Shown here: one piece after another, positions 32,900 through 41,622 of the stretch
Position numbering within the stretch: the stretch's first letter is position 1
Layout of the letters: each line of letters starts with the position of its first letter
Program-made: the position numbers and the translations under genes
Notes under the pieces: model-generated
The model's input: the letters and a program-made list of their open reading frames with translations, nothing else
Database searches by the model: none
What the model was told of the DNA's origin: nothing
From: Salinibacterium sp. M195
Lineage (GTDB): Bacteria > Actinomycetota > Actinomycetes > Actinomycetales > Microbacteriaceae
Length of the DNA stretch: 64,000 nt
Assembly (NCBI RefSeq): GCF_019443965.1
Contig: NZ_CP040814.1
Location: forward strand, 868,001-932,000
Direction: 5' to 3'

Positions 32900-33918
32900 G
32901 CCGAACCGCGCAATTTGATCTCGGTGGGCAAGATTCGTCCGGGGCTTTCCAGCGTCGTGCCATTCACCAGGTCGAGCACCATCGATGCCGCCTCGCGGCC
33001 CAACAGGTCGGCTGGCTGACGAACCGTTGACAGCTGCGGCTGGCACCGAAGCGCCCAGTCGCTGTCATCAAATCCCACAATTCCTACGTCGCCGGGAACG
33101 GAACGTCCGCTCTCGCGGAGCACATCCATTGCGCCGGCAGCGACGGCGTCGGATGCCGCGAAGACCCCATCGATGTCGCCAGCGCGTTCGAGAAGCATCT
33201 TCATGCCCTCGACGCCGCTAGTGCGCGAGTAGAGGGAAAAATCGACGACGAGGTTCTCGTCGAAGTCGTCGCCCATCGCATCCCGAAAGCCGGCGAGGCG
33301 TTCGCTGCCGGAGTCGCGGTCGAGGGCGGCGGCAATCATGCCGACGCGCTTGCGACCGGTTGCCAGCAGCGCGCGCGTGATATCGCGGGCAGCACTGCGA
33401 TTGTCGATGCCGACGTAATGCATGTCTGGGGTGCTCTCGGGGTGGCCGACGAAGACGGCGGGGAGTCCGATGTGAGCAATGGCGTCGGCAATGGGGTCGT
33501 GTTCTCGTGCGGAGACGATGACGGCGCCGTCAACGAAACCGCCGCGAAGGTAGTCAGCGATGCGAGCACTGTCGCGGTCTGATCCGATGATGAGGCAGAC
33601 GAGCTGGTAGTCGGCTTCGGAGAGCCGCTCGTTGGTGCCAAGAAGAATCGCGCCGATATTGGGGTCTTCGAGAAACACGGAGTGCGGTTCGTGCACGATG
33701 AGGGCGATCGCTTTTGAGCGCTGGGTCGCAAGGTTTCTCGCAGCCATGTTGCGCACGTAGCCGACCTTGGCTATGGCCTTTTCGATGGCGTCGCGGGCGG
33801 AGTCTGAAACGTATGGTTCGCCGTTGAGCATTCGCGAGACGGTGCCTCGTGAGACGTTCGCTTCAGCGGCGACATCAAAGATTGTCGCGCGGCGCGGTCG
33901 GGTACCTTGTCTTGCCAT
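32896..33918 (-). CDS. LacI-family transcriptional regulator of the galactoside cluster
   Basis: 340 residues. The N-terminal LacI HTH is TIFDVAAEANVSRGTVSRML, followed by the hinge helix MAARNLATQRSKAIAL. The periplasmic-binding-protein-like ligand domain runs from about 70 to 335; VFAASDAVAAGAMDVLRESG and VGIVGFDDSDWALRCQPQLS are typical. It is divergent from the beta-galactosidase operon across a 234-bp gap with three near-identical palindromes, so it should repress both itself and the operon and be released by a galactoside or its metabolite. Its 3' end overlaps the small membrane protein gene by four bases. Confidence 0.92.
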   Translation of the reverse strand: MARQGTRPRRATIFDVAAEANVSRGTVSRMLNGEPYVSDSARDAIEKAIAKVGYVRNMAARNLATQRSKAIALIVHEPHSVFLEDPNIGAILLGTNERLSEADYQLVCLIIGSDRDSARIADYLRGGFVDGAVIVSAREHDPIADAIAHIGLPAVFVGHPESTPDMHYVGIDNRSAARDITRALLATGRKRVGMIAAALDRDSGSERLAGFRDAMGDDFDENLVVDFSLYSRTSGVEGMKMLLERAGDIDGVFAASDAVAAGAMDVLRESGRSVPGDVGIVGFDDSDWALRCQPQLSTVRQPADLLGREAASMVLDLVNGTTLESPGRILPTEIKLRGSA

Positions 33919-33968
33919 GACCCCATGCTATCGGTCGGGAGGGCGAGGGCTCGCCCGACTTTCCGGGA

Positions 33969-33984
33969 CTGTTCACGTTCACAG
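33969..33984. promoter_or_regulatory. LacI-type operator 1
   Basis: CTGTTCACGTTCACAG. It is one of three copies of the 16-bp pattern CTGTGMACGTTCACAG in this gap. It lies 51 bases upstream of the lacI start and 29 bases upstream of the TTGACA hexamer, so it could serve autoregulation and looping. Confidence 0.65.
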
Positions 33985-33997
33985 ACACGCCGAAAAG

Positions 33998-34027
33998 TTG
34001 ACACTTCGATTGATGTTCGCTTAGTCT
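33998..34027 (+). promoter_or_regulatory. Promoter of the galactoside operon
   Basis: A perfect -35 TTGACA (33998-34003) is separated by 18 bases from TAGTCT (34022-34027), which fits the actinobacterial TANNNT -10. Transcription would begin near 34034, inside operator 2. This explains repression by steric block. Confidence 0.6.
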
Positions 34028-34041
34028 GTGCACGCTCCCAG
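34026..34041. promoter_or_regulatory. LacI-type operator 2 (overlaps -10/+1)
   Basis: CTGTGCACGCTCCCAG, the most degenerate of the three copies. It overlaps the end of the predicted -10 and the transcription start, 57 bp (centre to centre) from operator 1. Confidence 0.55.
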
Positions 34042-34071
34042 AAAATCACATCGATTCTTTTGGGTCGCATT

Positions 34072-34087
34072 CTGTGCACGTTCACAG
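34072..34087. promoter_or_regulatory. LacI-type operator 3
   Basis: CTGTGCACGTTCACAG is a near-perfect palindrome (arms CTGTG/CACAG with a CACGTT centre). It lies 46 bp downstream of operator 2, in the predicted leader of the beta-galactosidase mRNA. Confidence 0.7.
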
Positions 34088-34152
34088 AAAGCGTCTGCAG
34101 AACACATGACTCCGCGCACGAGCGACAGAGTCAGAGGCCAAAGGAGGCACGC

Positions 34153-36192
34153 GTGACCACACCCCGCGCAGATCGCGTCGCGAGCTGGTCACCCGATTCC
34201 CTCGTTCTCGGGTGTGACTACAACCCCGAGCAGTGGTCAGAAGAAGTGTGGCATCAGGATGTCGCCCTCATGCAGGAGGCCGGGGTCAGCCTCGTCGCCA
34301 TCAACATCTTCGGCTGGGCCGAGATCGAGCCGCGCGCCGGGGAGTACGCCTTCGATCGTCTAGACACGATCATGGATTTGCTGCACTCTGCCGGAATTCG
34401 CGTGAACCTCGGAACCGGCACCTCATCGCCACCCGCCTGGCTCACCACCGCCCACCCCGAAATCTTGCCGACCGCCGCTGACGGCACCCGCCGCTGGCAG
34501 GGTGGTCGCCAAGGCTGGTGCCCGAGTTCACCCGAGTTCCGCACTGCAGCCCTCGGCCTCGTCGAGAAAGTCGCCGAGCGCTACGGCGGCCACCCTGCGC
34601 TCGCGATGTGGCACGTTTCGAATGAACTCGGATGCCATAACGCGCACTGCTACTGCGACACGTCTGCTGCCGCATTCCGCGTCTGGCTTCGCGCCCGCTA
34701 TTCCACAATCGATGCACTCAACGAAGCGTGGGGCACCGCGTTCTGGAGCCAGCGTTACAGCGACTGGAACGAAATTCTCCCTCCGCGCATCGTTCTCTCG
34801 TCGGCCAACCCTGCTCAACGAATCGACTTCTCTCGGTTCAGCTCCGACGAACTGCTCGACTACTACCGTGGCGAAGCAGCGCTGCTCCGCTCGGTGAGCA
34901 GCATCCCCGTCACCACAAATTTCATGGTGACCGCTCATATCCGTAGCCAAAACTACTGGCAGTGGGCGAGTGAGATGGATGTCATCGCCAACGATCACTA
35001 CCTCGATCACCGGCTTCCGCATCCGGTCAGCGAGCTTTCCTTTGCCGCAGACCTCACCCGTGGTCTCGCGCAAGGGGAGCCCTGGATTCTTATGGAACAA
35101 GCCAGCAGCGCAGTGAGCTGGCAACCGCACAACCTCGCCAAGCAACCTGGCGAGATGCTGCGCAATACGTTGACTCACGTTGCCAGGGGCGCAGATACGG
35201 TCTGCTTCTTCCAGTGGCGCGCGTCACGACACGGTGCCGAGAAATTTCATTCGGCGCTTCTTCCTCACGCCGGCACTGACACTTCCCTATGGCGTGAGAC
35301 CCTCGACCTGGGTGCGAAACTCCACGCGCTCGAGCCTCTCGCGGGCACTCGGGTCGAGGCTTCAGTCGCACTCGTGTTCAGCTGGGAAGCGTGGTGGGCT
35401 GCCGAAGGCGACTCGCTGCCATCGTCGGACGTTCGCTACCTGTCGCAAGTGCATGCCGCCTACGAAGCCTTACGCGCCAACGGCGTCACTGTTGACGTGG
35501 TTGCTCCCGGAGCGCCGCTCGACGCTTACAAGCTTGTGGTTGTTCCGAGCCTGTACCTCGTCGACGACCACAGCGTCGAGGTCATCACAGAGTTCGTTTC
35601 GGCCGGAGGAGTGGCTGTTGTCACGTTCTTCTCGGGAATCGTTGACGAGACCGACGGCATCCGCATGGATTCCACCGGCGATACTCCTCCGGGCGCCTTC
35701 CACGACATGCTCGGTGCGTGGACAGAACAGTTCTTCCCTGTCCTGCCGGAGACGAAACTTGTGCTCAACGATGGTGGGCTTGCCGCTACGTGGGCTGAAC
35801 ACGTTCGACCGACGAGTGCGGATGTCGTTGCCGAGTTCGCGAGTGGCCCGATGATTGGTGGGCCAGCAATCACGCGCAACACTTTCGGTTCGGGTGCTGC
35901 CTGGTATGTGGCGACCGCGCTCGACGAATCAAGTTTTGCGGACCTGATGGGTCGTGCAATTAACGAGGCCGGCGTCGAACAGCTCGACGTTCCTGCTGGT
36001 GTTGAGGTCGTGACGCGATCGAATGACTCAGCGCGTTTCCGCTTCGTGATCAACCACAGCGCGCATGAGATTACTTTTCCCGCCGACGGCGCAGAATTGT
36101 TGACGGAAACTGCGGTCACAGGTTCGGTGACTGTTCCCGCTGGTGGCGTTCGCGTCATCCGCCTGACTGTCGAAGAAGGAGCAACGCGATGA
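34153..36192 (+). CDS. Beta-galactosidase, glycoside hydrolase family 42
   Basis: 679 residues from GTG 34153, which has AAGGAGG at good spacing; the open frame extends upstream through the promoter region and is not coding. The TIM barrel starts LGCDYNPEQWSEEVW. The acid/base is Glu158 in WHVSNELG and the nucleophile Glu315 in WILMEQASS. Cys123, Cys161, Cys166 and Cys168 match the zinc-binding cysteines of many GH42 enzymes. The trimerisation and C-terminal beta domains follow, ending in VPAGGVRVIRLTV. No signal peptide is present, so it hydrolyses imported beta-galactosides in the cytoplasm. It is the first gene of the LacI-regulated operon and overlaps the permease gene by four bases. Confidence 0.95.
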   Translation: MTTPRADRVASWSPDSLVLGCDYNPEQWSEEVWHQDVALMQEAGVSLVAINIFGWAEIEPRAGEYAFDRLDTIMDLLHSAGIRVNLGTGTSSPPAWLTTAHPEILPTAADGTRRWQGGRQGWCPSSPEFRTAALGLVEKVAERYGGHPALAMWHVSNELGCHNAHCYCDTSAAAFRVWLRARYSTIDALNEAWGTAFWSQRYSDWNEILPPRIVLSSANPAQRIDFSRFSSDELLDYYRGEAALLRSVSSIPVTTNFMVTAHIRSQNYWQWASEMDVIANDHYLDHRLPHPVSELSFAADLTRGLAQGEPWILMEQASSAVSWQPHNLAKQPGEMLRNTLTHVARGADTVCFFQWRASRHGAEKFHSALLPHAGTDTSLWRETLDLGAKLHALEPLAGTRVEASVALVFSWEAWWAAEGDSLPSSDVRYLSQVHAAYEALRANGVTVDVVAPGAPLDAYKLVVVPSLYLVDDHSVEVITEFVSAGGVAVVTFFSGIVDETDGIRMDSTGDTPPGAFHDMLGAWTEQFFPVLPETKLVLNDGGLAATWAEHVRPTSADVVAEFASGPMIGGPAITRNTFGSGAAWYVATALDESSFADLMGRAINEAGVEQLDVPAGVEVVTRSNDSARFRFVINHSAHEITFPADGAELLTETAVTGSVTVPAGGVRVIRLTVEEGATR

Positions 36193-37121
36193 CTACAGAC
36201 ATTGCTAAGCCCGCCACCCCCACCACGGAGGTGACGAAGAAGGTTCGCCGCGCGACTAAGGCCACGAAGAACCGTGGAGCTGTGCTGTTCTTTATCGCCC
36301 CGTTCTCGGTGCTGTTCTTGTTGTTCTATATTCTGCCGATCCTGGTGGCGATCTATCAGTCGCTGCTGACGGTCGAACGCGAAGGAACTTTTGGCAAGCC
36401 AACAGAGGTATTTGGTGGCTTCGTGCAGTACGCACGAGTGTTCCAGGATGACGCTTTCTGGGCATCCATTCTTCGGGTGCTCACCTTCGGTGTCGTGCAG
36501 GTACCGATTATGCTCGGCCTCGCGTTGTTGCTCGCACTGTTGCTGGACTCACCGCTCGTCAGGGGCAAGCGGTTCTTCCGCCTCGCGTTTTTCGCACCGT
36601 ATGCGGTTCCCGGCGTCATCGCCGCGGTCATGTGGGGCTTCCTCTACTCGCCCAAGCTGTCGCCGTTCACCGCGATTACGAGCGAAATCAACTTCCTCGG
36701 AGCCGACCTTGTGCTGTGGGCTATCGCCAACGTCGTGACGTGGGTGTTCGTGGGTTACAACATGATCATCATCTACTCGGCGCTGCTCGCGATCCCGAGC
36801 GAAATCTACGAAGCCGCTCGCCTCGATGGTGCTTCGCAGGCGCGCATCGCGTGGTCGATCAAGATCCCGCTAATCACCCCGGCGATTACGCTCACCGCCA
36901 TCTTCTCCATCATCGGAACGCTGCAGTTGCTCGCCGAACCTCAGGTCTTCAAGAGCTTCACCTCGGCCGTGACCAGCACCTTCACCCCGAACTTGCTCAT
37001 CTATTCGACAGCGTCGGTGCCGAATGTGAACCTGGCTGCCGCTTTCTCGGTCGTGCTCGCGCTCTTCACCTTTGCGCTCTCGTTCACCGTGCTCAAGTTC
37101 ACCCAGCGAAAGGCTGACTGA
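36189..37121 (+). CDS. Carbohydrate ABC transporter permease (MalF/UgpA-type)
   Basis: 310 residues from ATG 36189, overlapping the beta-galactosidase stop (ATGA). A Thr/Lys-rich cytoplasmic start is followed by six transmembrane helices (first about 33-55). The binding-protein-dependent transport signature, the EAA loop, is EIYEAARLDGASQARIAWSI, which docks an ATPase. CUT1-family proteins with this pattern import oligosaccharides. It pairs with the permease that starts in its stop codon. The operon contains no ATPase gene, so a shared MsiK/UgpC-type protein must serve it. Confidence 0.92.
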   Translation: MTTDIAKPATPTTEVTKKVRRATKATKNRGAVLFFIAPFSVLFLLFYILPILVAIYQSLLTVEREGTFGKPTEVFGGFVQYARVFQDDAFWASILRVLTFGVVQVPIMLGLALLLALLLDSPLVRGKRFFRLAFFAPYAVPGVIAAVMWGFLYSPKLSPFTAITSEINFLGADLVLWAIANVVTWVFVGYNMIIIYSALLAIPSEIYEAARLDGASQARIAWSIKIPLITPAITLTAIFSIIGTLQLLAEPQVFKSFTSAVTSTFTPNLLIYSTASVPNVNLAAAFSVVLALFTFALSFTVLKFTQRKAD

Positions 37122-37999
37122 TGAGTGCCACGACAACTTCCGTGAAAAAGCACAACGGTCCCCGCGAAAGCCTGTTCTCTCGGGCGGGCGCCATGCTCGT
37201 TATGGCTATCTGCACTTTCTATTTCTTGGTGCCGATCTGGTGGCTCTTCGTTGCCGCAACGAAAGACCGCGCCGACTTCACCACGAGTGCACCGCTCTGG
37301 TTCGCCGACTTCAACCTCATTGAGAACATCGGCAACCTGGCGGCTTATCGCGACGGCGTCTTCTTCCGCTGGATGCTCAACAGCGTGCTTTACGCCGGTG
37401 CTGGTGCTGCCATCGCAACGCTCTTCGCCACGATGATGGGCTACGCGCTGGCGAAGTACAGCTTCCGTGGCCGCGAAACGCTCTTCAACGTTGTGCTCGG
37501 TGGAGTGCTGGTTCCCGCAACGGCTCTCGCGCTTCCGCTGTTCTTGGTCTTCAGCCAGGTGGGCGCAACGAACACGTTCTGGTCGGTTTTCCTGCCCAGC
37601 ATCGTGAGCCCGTTCGGTGTCTACCTTGCGCGTATCTATGCGACCTCGAGCGTGCCCGACGAGCTTGTCGAGGCTGCGCGCATCGATGGTTCCGGAGAAG
37701 TTCGTACGTTCTTCACCGTTGCCACCCGGCTGATGACGCCGGCAATGGTCACGATTTTCCTCTTCCAGTTCGTCACGATTTGGAACAACTTCTTCCTCCC
37801 GCTCATCATGCTGCGCGACGAGAAGCTGTTCCCCGTCACGCTTGGCCTCTACATCTGGAACAGCCAAGTCAGCCAGATCCCCGAAATTCGGGCGTACGTG
37901 ATCATCGGTGCCCTGCTGTCGATCATCCCGCTCATCATCGCTTTCCTCAGTCTGCAGCGCTTCTGGCGCAGCGGACTGGGAACGGGCGCGATCAAGTAG
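37121..37999 (+). CDS. Carbohydrate ABC transporter permease (MalG/UgpE-type)
   Basis: 292 residues from ATG 37121, one base overlapping the previous gene (TGATG). It has six helices; the EAA motif is ELVEAARIDGSGEVRTFFTV. Conserved NSVLYAGAGAAIATLFATMM and MGYALAKYSF match MalG-type subunits. It forms the CUT1 channel with the MalF-type subunit. A 79-bp gap with a small stem-loop (CTCGG 38015-38019 / CCGAG 38026-38030) separates it from the binding protein and may help set separate expression levels. Confidence 0.92.
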   Translation: MSATTTSVKKHNGPRESLFSRAGAMLVMAICTFYFLVPIWWLFVAATKDRADFTTSAPLWFADFNLIENIGNLAAYRDGVFFRWMLNSVLYAGAGAAIATLFATMMGYALAKYSFRGRETLFNVVLGGVLVPATALALPLFLVFSQVGATNTFWSVFLPSIVSPFGVYLARIYATSSVPDELVEAARIDGSGEVRTFFTVATRLMTPAMVTIFLFQFVTIWNNFFLPLIMLRDEKLFPVTLGLYIWNSQVSQIPEIRAYVIIGALLSIIPLIIAFLSLQRFWRSGLGTGAIK

Positions 38000-38078
38000 T
38001 CGCCCTCTCGACCACTCGGCTTACCCCGAGGGAATCCCCGCACCACACCACAATCACAATCGCAAGGAAGGTAATCGC

Positions 38079-39410
38079 ATGGCTAATCGCATAGCTCGCG
38101 CTGGAGGAGCATTGGTGCTCGTCTCCGCGCTCGCACTCTCAGCATGCTCAACCGGCGCAAGCACAGACGGTGGCACTGACGCCGCTGCGTGCATGCCCTC
38201 AGATGGACCCGTCACTCTGAGCTTCACCACCTGGCTGCCCGGCATGGAAGAAGCCGTCGCCATCTGGAACGACAAGAACCCCGACATCCAAGTTGAGGTT
38301 CAGACCGGACCGAATGGTAACGGCGGAACGTACAACAACTTCTTCAACCAGATCGAAGCAGGCAATGCGCCCGACCTAGGCCAGATTGAGTACGACGCGC
38401 TGCCCAACTTCCGCGTGCAAGACGGCGTTGTCAACATCGCCGACTGTGCCGGAGTTCTGGATGCTCAGGACCAGTTCATCGACTGGACCTGGAGCCAGGT
38501 CACGTTCGGTGAAGAAGACGCTGTGTACGCAGTACCGCAGGACACCGGCCCCGAGGGGCTGTTCTACCGCGCTGACCTGTTCGAGAACGCAGGAATTGCG
38601 ATCCCGACCACGTGGGCAGAGTTCGAAGAGGCAGCCAAGGCTGTTCGCGCAGAGGGCGGCTACATCACCAACTTCTCGCAGAGCGACATCAACGCCTTCG
38701 CCGGTCTCGTCTGGCAGGCCGACGGCCAGTGGTTCAAGAATGATGGTGAAGCGTGGGATGTAACCCTCGACTCGCCCGAATCGATCATGGTTGCCGAGTA
38801 CTGGCAGAATCTGATTGACCAGGACCTCGTTGCTGTACTTCCGCCGTGGACCGACGAGTGGAACAACGGCTACAACTCGGGCGACGTGTGGAGCTGGGTT
38901 TCTGCAGTCTGGGGAGCAAACACCATCACGAGTGGCGCTCCGGACACCGCGGGAAACTGGGCTGTAGCTCAGATGCCGCAGTGGAACGAAGGCGAATCAG
39001 CTGCAGGTAACTGGGGCGGATCGAGCACCGCAGTTCTCAAGGGAAGCGAACACCCCTACGAGGCTGCACAGTTCGCACTCTGGTTGAACACTGACCCCGA
39101 CGCGCTGTCGAGCATGAACAAGACGGCAAACATTTACCCGGCAACGAAGACTGGTGGCGACCTGCCCGCATTCTCCGAGGGCCTGGACTTCTACGGCGGA
39201 CAGAACATTTACGATGTGTTCGCTGCTGCCGGCGCCGAGGTCAACCCCAACTTCACGTGGGGCCCGACCATGACGCAGACCTACACGGATGTTGCCGACG
39301 GATTCTCCGCCGCAATCTCTGGTTCAGGCACCCTTTCGGAGGCCTTGACCGATGGTCAGCAGAAGACAATCGACGCCATGAAGGCTGCCGCGATTGCTGT
39401 CAACGAATAG
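38079..39410 (+). CDS. Sugar ABC transporter substrate-binding lipoprotein
   Basis: 443 residues from ATG 38079 with AAGGAAGG upstream. The signal peptide ends in lipobox LSAC (Cys at residue 23), followed by a Ser/Thr/Gly linker. The mature part is a family 1 extracellular binding protein: VTLSFTTWLPGMEEAVAIWN, then YNNFFNQIEAGNAPDLGQIE and VPQDTGPEGLFYRADLFENA are typical. It should capture a galactoside-type oligosaccharide and deliver it to the two CUT1 permeases. The downstream alpha-galactosidase gene begins within its last codons (17-base overlap), so the cargo may carry alpha- as well as beta-linked galactose. Confidence 0.92.
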   Translation: MANRIARAGGALVLVSALALSACSTGASTDGGTDAAACMPSDGPVTLSFTTWLPGMEEAVAIWNDKNPDIQVEVQTGPNGNGGTYNNFFNQIEAGNAPDLGQIEYDALPNFRVQDGVVNIADCAGVLDAQDQFIDWTWSQVTFGEEDAVYAVPQDTGPEGLFYRADLFENAGIAIPTTWAEFEEAAKAVRAEGGYITNFSQSDINAFAGLVWQADGQWFKNDGEAWDVTLDSPESIMVAEYWQNLIDQDLVAVLPPWTDEWNNGYNSGDVWSWVSAVWGANTITSGAPDTAGNWAVAQMPQWNEGESAAGNWGGSSTAVLKGSEHPYEAAQFALWLNTDPDALSSMNKTANIYPATKTGGDLPAFSEGLDFYGGQNIYDVFAAAGAEVNPNFTWGPTMTQTYTDVADGFSAAISGSGTLSEALTDGQQKTIDAMKAAAIAVNE

Positions 39411-41604
39411 CTCGAACGACATAGTTCACCTCCGTGCCGCGGGTGCCAGCTTCGTGCTGGACACCCGCGGCACGGGCGTGCCGTCGATCACGCACTGGGG
39501 TGCAGACCTCGGAGAACTCGACCGCGAACAACTCGCGGAGCTCGCAGATTCGCGGGAGCGTGCCATCGGGCCCAGTTCGATCGACGAACCCTTTCGGCTG
39601 AGCATCGTTCCCTTGCTCGCCGAGGGCTGGAGTGGTCTGCCCGGGCTTGAGGGTCGCCATGATCGCCGCGCTGATTCCTCCGGTGGGCGAGTGCGCCGGC
39701 CGGCGTTGCAGACCGAAAGCATCGAGCATCCGCAGCCTGGCCGGGTCTCGATAACGCTCATTGATGCGGATGCGGATGCGGATGCGGATGCGGATTCCGC
39801 AGCACTGCGCCTCACTATCGACTTCGAGCTGACAGCCGCTGGTGTGCTGCGCAGCCGCTCGCGAATCACCAATATGGCCACCGAGACTTTCGAGCTTTCG
39901 TCGTTGGCAACCATTCTTCCGCTTGCGCCGGTGGCGCGCGAGCGACTCGACTTCAGCGGAATCTGGGCGGCTGAACGAAGCCCGCAACGGTCCGCCCTTG
40001 ACTACGGCACGTGGCTGCGCGAATCGCGCCACGGCCGCCGCGGTCACGATGACTCCTATGTCATGGTGGCGGGTACACCCGGCTTTGGCTTCCGCCACGG
40101 GGAGGTATGGGCCCTGCATCTGGGCACGAGCGGCGACACTCGCATCTGGATAGATCGAACGGCGCTCGGCTTCACGACGATGGGTGCCGCCGAACTTCTC
40201 GCGCCCGGTGAAGTGCGTTTGGCAACTGGCGAGTCCCACGAAACGCCATGGGCTTATGCCGCCTGGTCGGAAGCGGGCCTCGACGGAGTGAGTTATCGCT
40301 TCCACGAGTGGTTTCGTGGCCTTCCGGCACACCCCTCCACACCGCGACCGCTCACTCTCAATACGTGGGAGGCCGTCTACTTCGATCATAATTTTGAGCA
40401 ACTAGCGGCGCTCGCCGATGCCGCAGCTGACGTTGGTGTTGAACGCTTCGTGCTTGATGACGGCTGGATGGCAAATCGCACCGACGACAAGCGGGCCCTC
40501 GGCGATTGGACTGTTGACGCCGGCTCGTGGCCAGAAGGGCTAGCTCCGCTCGTCGACCGCGTCACGGCCAGCGGGATGCAATTCGGGTTGTGGGTGGAGC
40601 CTGAGATGGTGTCTCTCGACTCCGAACTGGCGCGCGAGCATCCGGAATGGATTCTGCGCGACGATGAGCGCCCGCTTCCGAAGTCGTGGCGCAACCAATA
40701 CGTGCTCGACCTCGACAACCCGGCCGCCCGGCAACATGTGCGGGAGGCAATTGCCGCGTTGCTCGATGAATACGCCATCAGCTACCTCAAATGGGACATG
40801 AACCGCGACCTTCTCGGCGGCTCGGTTCACCGTCACGTTGCGGCGACCTATCGTCTGATGGATGAGTTGCGCGAGCGCTACCCGCACGTCGAAATCGAAT
40901 CGTGCGCTTCGGGTGGCGCGCGTGTGGATGCCGGAGTCCTTGAGCGCGTTCAGCGCGTGTGGCCCTCCGACACCAATGATGCGCACGACCGATTCTCAAT
41001 CATGCGCTGGACGAATCTTCTCGTGCCGTTCGAATACTTGGGCTCGCACGTCGGCTCATCGCCCGCGCACACGTCAGGACGTTCCCTGTCGCTGGGCTTC
41101 CGGCTAGCGACAGCGCTCATGGGGCATTCGGGCATCGAGTGGGACCTCACGGCAACAACCGACGACGAGCGCGATGCGCTGCGTGTGTGGGCTGGCGTCT
41201 ATCGTGAGCTTCGCGACCTCATTCACACGGGTCGGGTCGTTCGCAGCGAAATCGACGCCGAGCCCATTGTCACGGGGATCGTGGCGGATGACGACACTGG
41301 TTCGGTATCCGATGCTGTCTTCTGGGTGACAAACCTCACTACCCCGACCGATTCAGTTCCGACTGCCCGGCGTTTGCCTGGGCTTGACCCGCACCGCACG
41401 TATCGCATCAGCCCCGTAGATGTGGGCGCGGCAGCGGCAACCTACCCGGGCACAGCGCCAGCATGGTGGCAGGCAGGCGAGCTCACGCTGTCGGGCGCAG
41501 TGCTTGGGGCGGTGGGGTTACATTTGCCGATTTTGCACCCCGATGAGGCGCTCGTTCTGCGAGTCACCGCGGTTGACGACCTCGATTCGAGCGGCGCACT
41601 CTAA
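39394..41604 (+). CDS. Alpha-galactosidase, glycoside hydrolase family 36
   Basis: 736 residues from TTG 39394, which overlaps the binding-protein gene by 17 bases; the start is uncertain as no strong ribosome binding site is present. An N-terminal beta-supersandwich is followed by the TIM barrel: VERFVLDDGWM, the nucleophile Asp468 in YLKWDMNRD, ESCASGGARVD, and the acid/base motif WPSDTNDAHDR (Asp526/Asp529). The C-terminal beta domain ends at about 730. It hydrolyses alpha-1,6-galactosides such as melibiose or raffinose in the cytoplasm. Odd feature: residues 124-133 are a DADADADADA run encoded by a GATGCG microsatellite. It is the last gene of the galactoside operon. Confidence 0.93.
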   Translation: MLSTNSSNDIVHLRAAGASFVLDTRGTGVPSITHWGADLGELDREQLAELADSRERAIGPSSIDEPFRLSIVPLLAEGWSGLPGLEGRHDRRADSSGGRVRRPALQTESIEHPQPGRVSITLIDADADADADADSAALRLTIDFELTAAGVLRSRSRITNMATETFELSSLATILPLAPVARERLDFSGIWAAERSPQRSALDYGTWLRESRHGRRGHDDSYVMVAGTPGFGFRHGEVWALHLGTSGDTRIWIDRTALGFTTMGAAELLAPGEVRLATGESHETPWAYAAWSEAGLDGVSYRFHEWFRGLPAHPSTPRPLTLNTWEAVYFDHNFEQLAALADAAADVGVERFVLDDGWMANRTDDKRALGDWTVDAGSWPEGLAPLVDRVTASGMQFGLWVEPEMVSLDSELAREHPEWILRDDERPLPKSWRNQYVLDLDNPAARQHVREAIAALLDEYAISYLKWDMNRDLLGGSVHRHVAATYRLMDELRERYPHVEIESCASGGARVDAGVLERVQRVWPSDTNDAHDRFSIMRWTNLLVPFEYLGSHVGSSPAHTSGRSLSLGFRLATALMGHSGIEWDLTATTDDERDALRVWAGVYRELRDLIHTGRVVRSEIDAEPIVTGIVADDDTGSVSDAVFWVTNLTTPTDSVPTARRLPGLDPHRTYRISPVDVGAAAATYPGTAPAWWQAGELTLSGAVLGAVGLHLPILHPDEALVLRVTAVDDLDSSGAL
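39763..39792. repeat. In-frame (GATGCG)5 microsatellite in the alpha-galactosidase gene
   Basis: Five exact GATGCG units encode Asp-Ala repeats in a probable surface loop of the N-terminal domain, followed by GATTCC. Being six bases, changes in copy number keep the frame and would only lengthen or shorten the loop. Confidence 0.9.
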
Positions 41605-41622
41605 GCAGCGAGGATCTCGAAG

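Noticed and set aside
37121..37999. A missing ATPase gene between the sugar permease and the binding protein
   Set aside because: The gap is only 79 bp and no ABC motif exists in any frame; ATPase-less CUT1 operons are normal in actinobacteria.
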